This document shows positions 6,361 to 7,511 of a DNA stretch of 7,511 nucleotides, piece by piece. The number at the start of each line of letters is the position of its first letter. Position 1 is the stretch's first letter. Under the pieces are notes generated by a model. It saw only the letters and a list, made by a program, of their open reading frames with translations, was not told where the DNA came from and searched no databases. The DNA comes from Deltaproteobacteria bacterium RIFCSPHIGHO2_12_FULL_43_9 (GTDB taxonomy: Bacteria > Bdellovibrionota > O2-12-FULL-43-9): the NCBI GenBank assembly GCA_001798265.1, contig MGRR01000039.1, positions 1 through 7,511 on the forward strand, in the 5' to 3' direction. The translations under genes and the position numbers were made by a program.

Positions 6361-6388
6361 TTTCTATTAACATACAGAATATTGTCAA
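6361..6388 (-). promoter_or_regulatory. Candidate sigma-70 promoter of the small secreted protein
   Basis: Read on the minus strand, a perfect -35 box TTGACA (6388-6383) is followed after 16 bases by TAGAAA (6366-6361, 4 of 6 to TATAAT). Transcription would begin near 6354, leaving a leader of about 36 bases before the ATG at 6318. This would let the gene be expressed apart from the M23 gene upstream. No convincing terminator hairpin is visible between the two genes. Confidence 0.5.
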
Positions 6389-6426
6389 TTAAATAGAGGT
6401 GCCTACTTTGTCCACTTAATAGGGTA

Positions 6427-7344
6427 TCAGATTACGGGCTCTTCTTGTTTAATAGCTTCTTTAGCCAACCCCCTTGGCAACACTACCGCCGAATACTTTT
6501 TAACGTACATTGGGTCAACCCTTGCGCCATTTACATGTATTGCCCAATGAAGATGGGGGCCTGTGGTTCTTCCACTATTCCCTGAAAAAGCTACTATTTC
6601 TCCGGTTTTCACCATGTCTCCATTTTTCGCTTTTGAAGAATGTAAGTGACAATATTGTGAAAAAAGACCAGCCCCGTGATCGATTAATAGAGTATTTCCG
6701 CAGTAATATAATTTTCCCGCAAACGCCACTCTCCCATTATTAGGGGACTTTACTGGAGTTCTAATCGGTGCCCTGAAGTCTACCCCGGTATGCACTGTCT
6801 GAAGCTCTTTATCGAATATCCTCTGGTTTCCAAATCCGCTGGTTATTTTCCCATTTATTGGGTAAATGAATTCCCCTTTCCACAGCCGCCGCTCTTTTCC
6901 CGATGCCAGAATAGATTGCATCATAACCCACTCATTATAGACCCTTTTTTTCACCTTTTCTTCAATGTCAGATTTTCTTCCAAACTTCAGATTCTCTTTC
7001 CTAAAATTACCCTCCTGGACAAATATCATCTCTATTGATGAATATGACTTTCCGTCCACATAATTAACATTAACCTCCAGGGGATGAATCCCCGGTGCCG
7101 CGATAACATCTGCCCCTATGAGCGCGTGATATTTATTAGAAGTATCTGTTTTAAAGAATTTAATTTTTCTGCCAAAGAATGTTCCATCCAACGTTTTAAA
7201 AGATTTTGGTAGCGTTAGGCTAACCGTAATGAACTCCCCCTGACGTATAACAGGCTGGCTGATGTATAGAGCCGGAGAGAGCGCGCTGTAGGAATAGATG
7301 GTTAAGACGATTGACGAGAGAAATCTTCCAAAGATGATGATCAT
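6427..7344 (-). CDS. Periplasmic M23 (LytM/lysostaphin-type) zinc metallopeptidase
   Basis: A 305-residue peptidase of family M23, whose members cut peptide cross-links in peptidoglycan or act as LytM-type regulators of other wall enzymes. A hydrophobic N-terminus (about 1-25) serves as signal peptide or anchor. Residues 28-110 form a beta-rich, Ig-like domain (GTFFGRKIKFF, GIHPLEVNV) often found before M23 domains in deltaproteobacteria. A charged linker (113-150) precedes the catalytic domain (about 158-282). All key residues are present: zinc ligands H185 and D189 in HTGVD and H266 in GPHLHW, with H233 (YCHLH) and H264 as the catalytic histidines. It should therefore be active and not a degenerate LytM factor. 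Two cysteines, C215 and C232, may bond to each other. The start at ATG 7344 has only a distant AGAGG 13 bases upstream, so initiation may be weak. No promoter is evident in the 50 bases before repeat cluster 3. Confidence 0.93.
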   Translation of the reverse strand: MIIIFGRFLSSIVLTIYSYSALSPALYISQPVIRQGEFITVSLTLPKSFKTLDGTFFGRKIKFFKTDTSNKYHALIGADVIAAPGIHPLEVNVNYVDGKSYSSIEMIFVQEGNFRKENLKFGRKSDIEEKVKKRVYNEWVMMQSILASGKERRLWKGEFIYPINGKITSGFGNQRIFDKELQTVHTGVDFRAPIRTPVKSPNNGRVAFAGKLYYCGNTLLIDHGAGLFSQYCHLHSSKAKNGDMVKTGEIVAFSGNSGRTTGPHLHWAIHVNGARVDPMYVKKYSAVVLPRGLAKEAIKQEEPVI

Positions 7345-7395
7345 AGACGCAATCAGACCTCTTTATCGACTACTACTGGTTATTCCGAGCGTTTC

Positions 7396-7436
7396 CGTCA
7401 TTGCGAGGAGGCCCGGAGGGCCGACGAAGCAATCTC
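7396..7436. repeat. Long repeat unit with GGCCC-GGA-GGGCC inner hairpin
   Basis: Outer stem ATTGC (7400-7404)/GCAAT (7429-7433) matches the common unit of the window. The loop is enlarged and carries a perfect 5-base GC-only stem, GGCCC (7410-7414) and GGGCC (7418-7422), around GGA. It is the most stable-looking single hairpin in the window and a different loop type from the other units. Confidence 0.85.
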
Positions 7437-7443
7437 TCCAAAC

Positions 7444-7503
7444 AGATTGCTTCGCTCCGCTCGCAATGACGTTCACGTCATTCCGAGCGAAGCGAGGAAT
7501 CTC
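7444..7503. repeat. Repeat doublet: ATTGC/GCAAT unit plus ATTCC/GGAAT unit
   Basis: The first unit (7444-7471) has stem ATTGC (7446-7450)/GCAAT (7463-7467). The second (7476-7503), in opposite orientation, has ATTCC (7480-7484)/GGAAT (7496-7500). The 4-base linker TTCA sits between AATGACG and CGTCATT, a perfect 7-base inverted repeat. Order, orientation and linker length match 6-68 in cluster 1. Confidence 0.85.
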
Positions 7504-7511
7504 CACGCACG

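Larger units (their letters stand above)
7381..7511. repeat. Intergenic hairpin-repeat cluster 3, reaching the window edge
   Basis: It begins with a truncated half-unit ATTCCGAGCG (7382-7391), then a long unit with a strong inner hairpin (7396-7436), then a doublet of opposite units (7444-7503), and runs out of the window. It lies upstream of the M23 gene. The last bases after the doublet (CACGCACG) resemble the linker that follows the equivalent doublet in cluster 1, so further units probably lie beyond the edge. Confidence 0.88.

Overview
The window looks like ordinary chromosomal DNA from a Gram-negative bacterium, probably a deltaproteobacterium in the broad sense (Desulfobacterota or a neighbouring phylum). 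The grounds are a LonA with a long-form N-terminal domain, a short DksA, paired DUF21/CBS membrane proteins, a two-domain periplasmic M23 peptidase, and intergenic clusters of a 'GATTGC…GCAATGAC' hairpin repeat common in environmental genomes of this kind. The lineage is inference; there is no rRNA or marker gene to fix it.

Layout. Positions 1-201 are a cluster of short hairpin repeats with no gene. Positions 202-358 are AT-rich and hold a plausible promoter and a strong ribosome binding site for a 120-residue DksA/TraR-type zinc-finger protein (359-721). A 184-base gap with a possible heat-shock-like promoter leads to lon (906-3350), complete with all catalytic motifs. Five bases later comes a DUF21-CBS membrane protein (3356-4375), whose end overlaps a second, longer paralogue with an added CorC/HlyC C-terminal domain (4365-5651). 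A second repeat cluster (5666-5760) fills the junction to the genes read from the other strand. These are a small secreted protein of unknown function (5818-6318) with its own good promoter, and upstream of it an M23 zinc endopeptidase (6427-7344). A third repeat cluster (7381-7511) runs off the window.

How the genes work together. lon and the two CorC-like genes are so tightly packed that they are very likely one transcript, joining cytoplasmic protein quality control to a membrane system probably concerned with Mg2+ or another cation. DksA acts on RNA polymerase and may be transcribed separately. The two minus-strand genes encode exported proteins, one of which acts on peptidoglycan.

I found no new defence or mobile system with protein components. 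The most interesting structure is in the repeats. The stem bases of different copies change together and keep pairing, units alternate in orientation with fixed short linkers, and one composite form has a unit nested inside the loop of another, with a 39-base core identical at two sites 5.6 kb apart.
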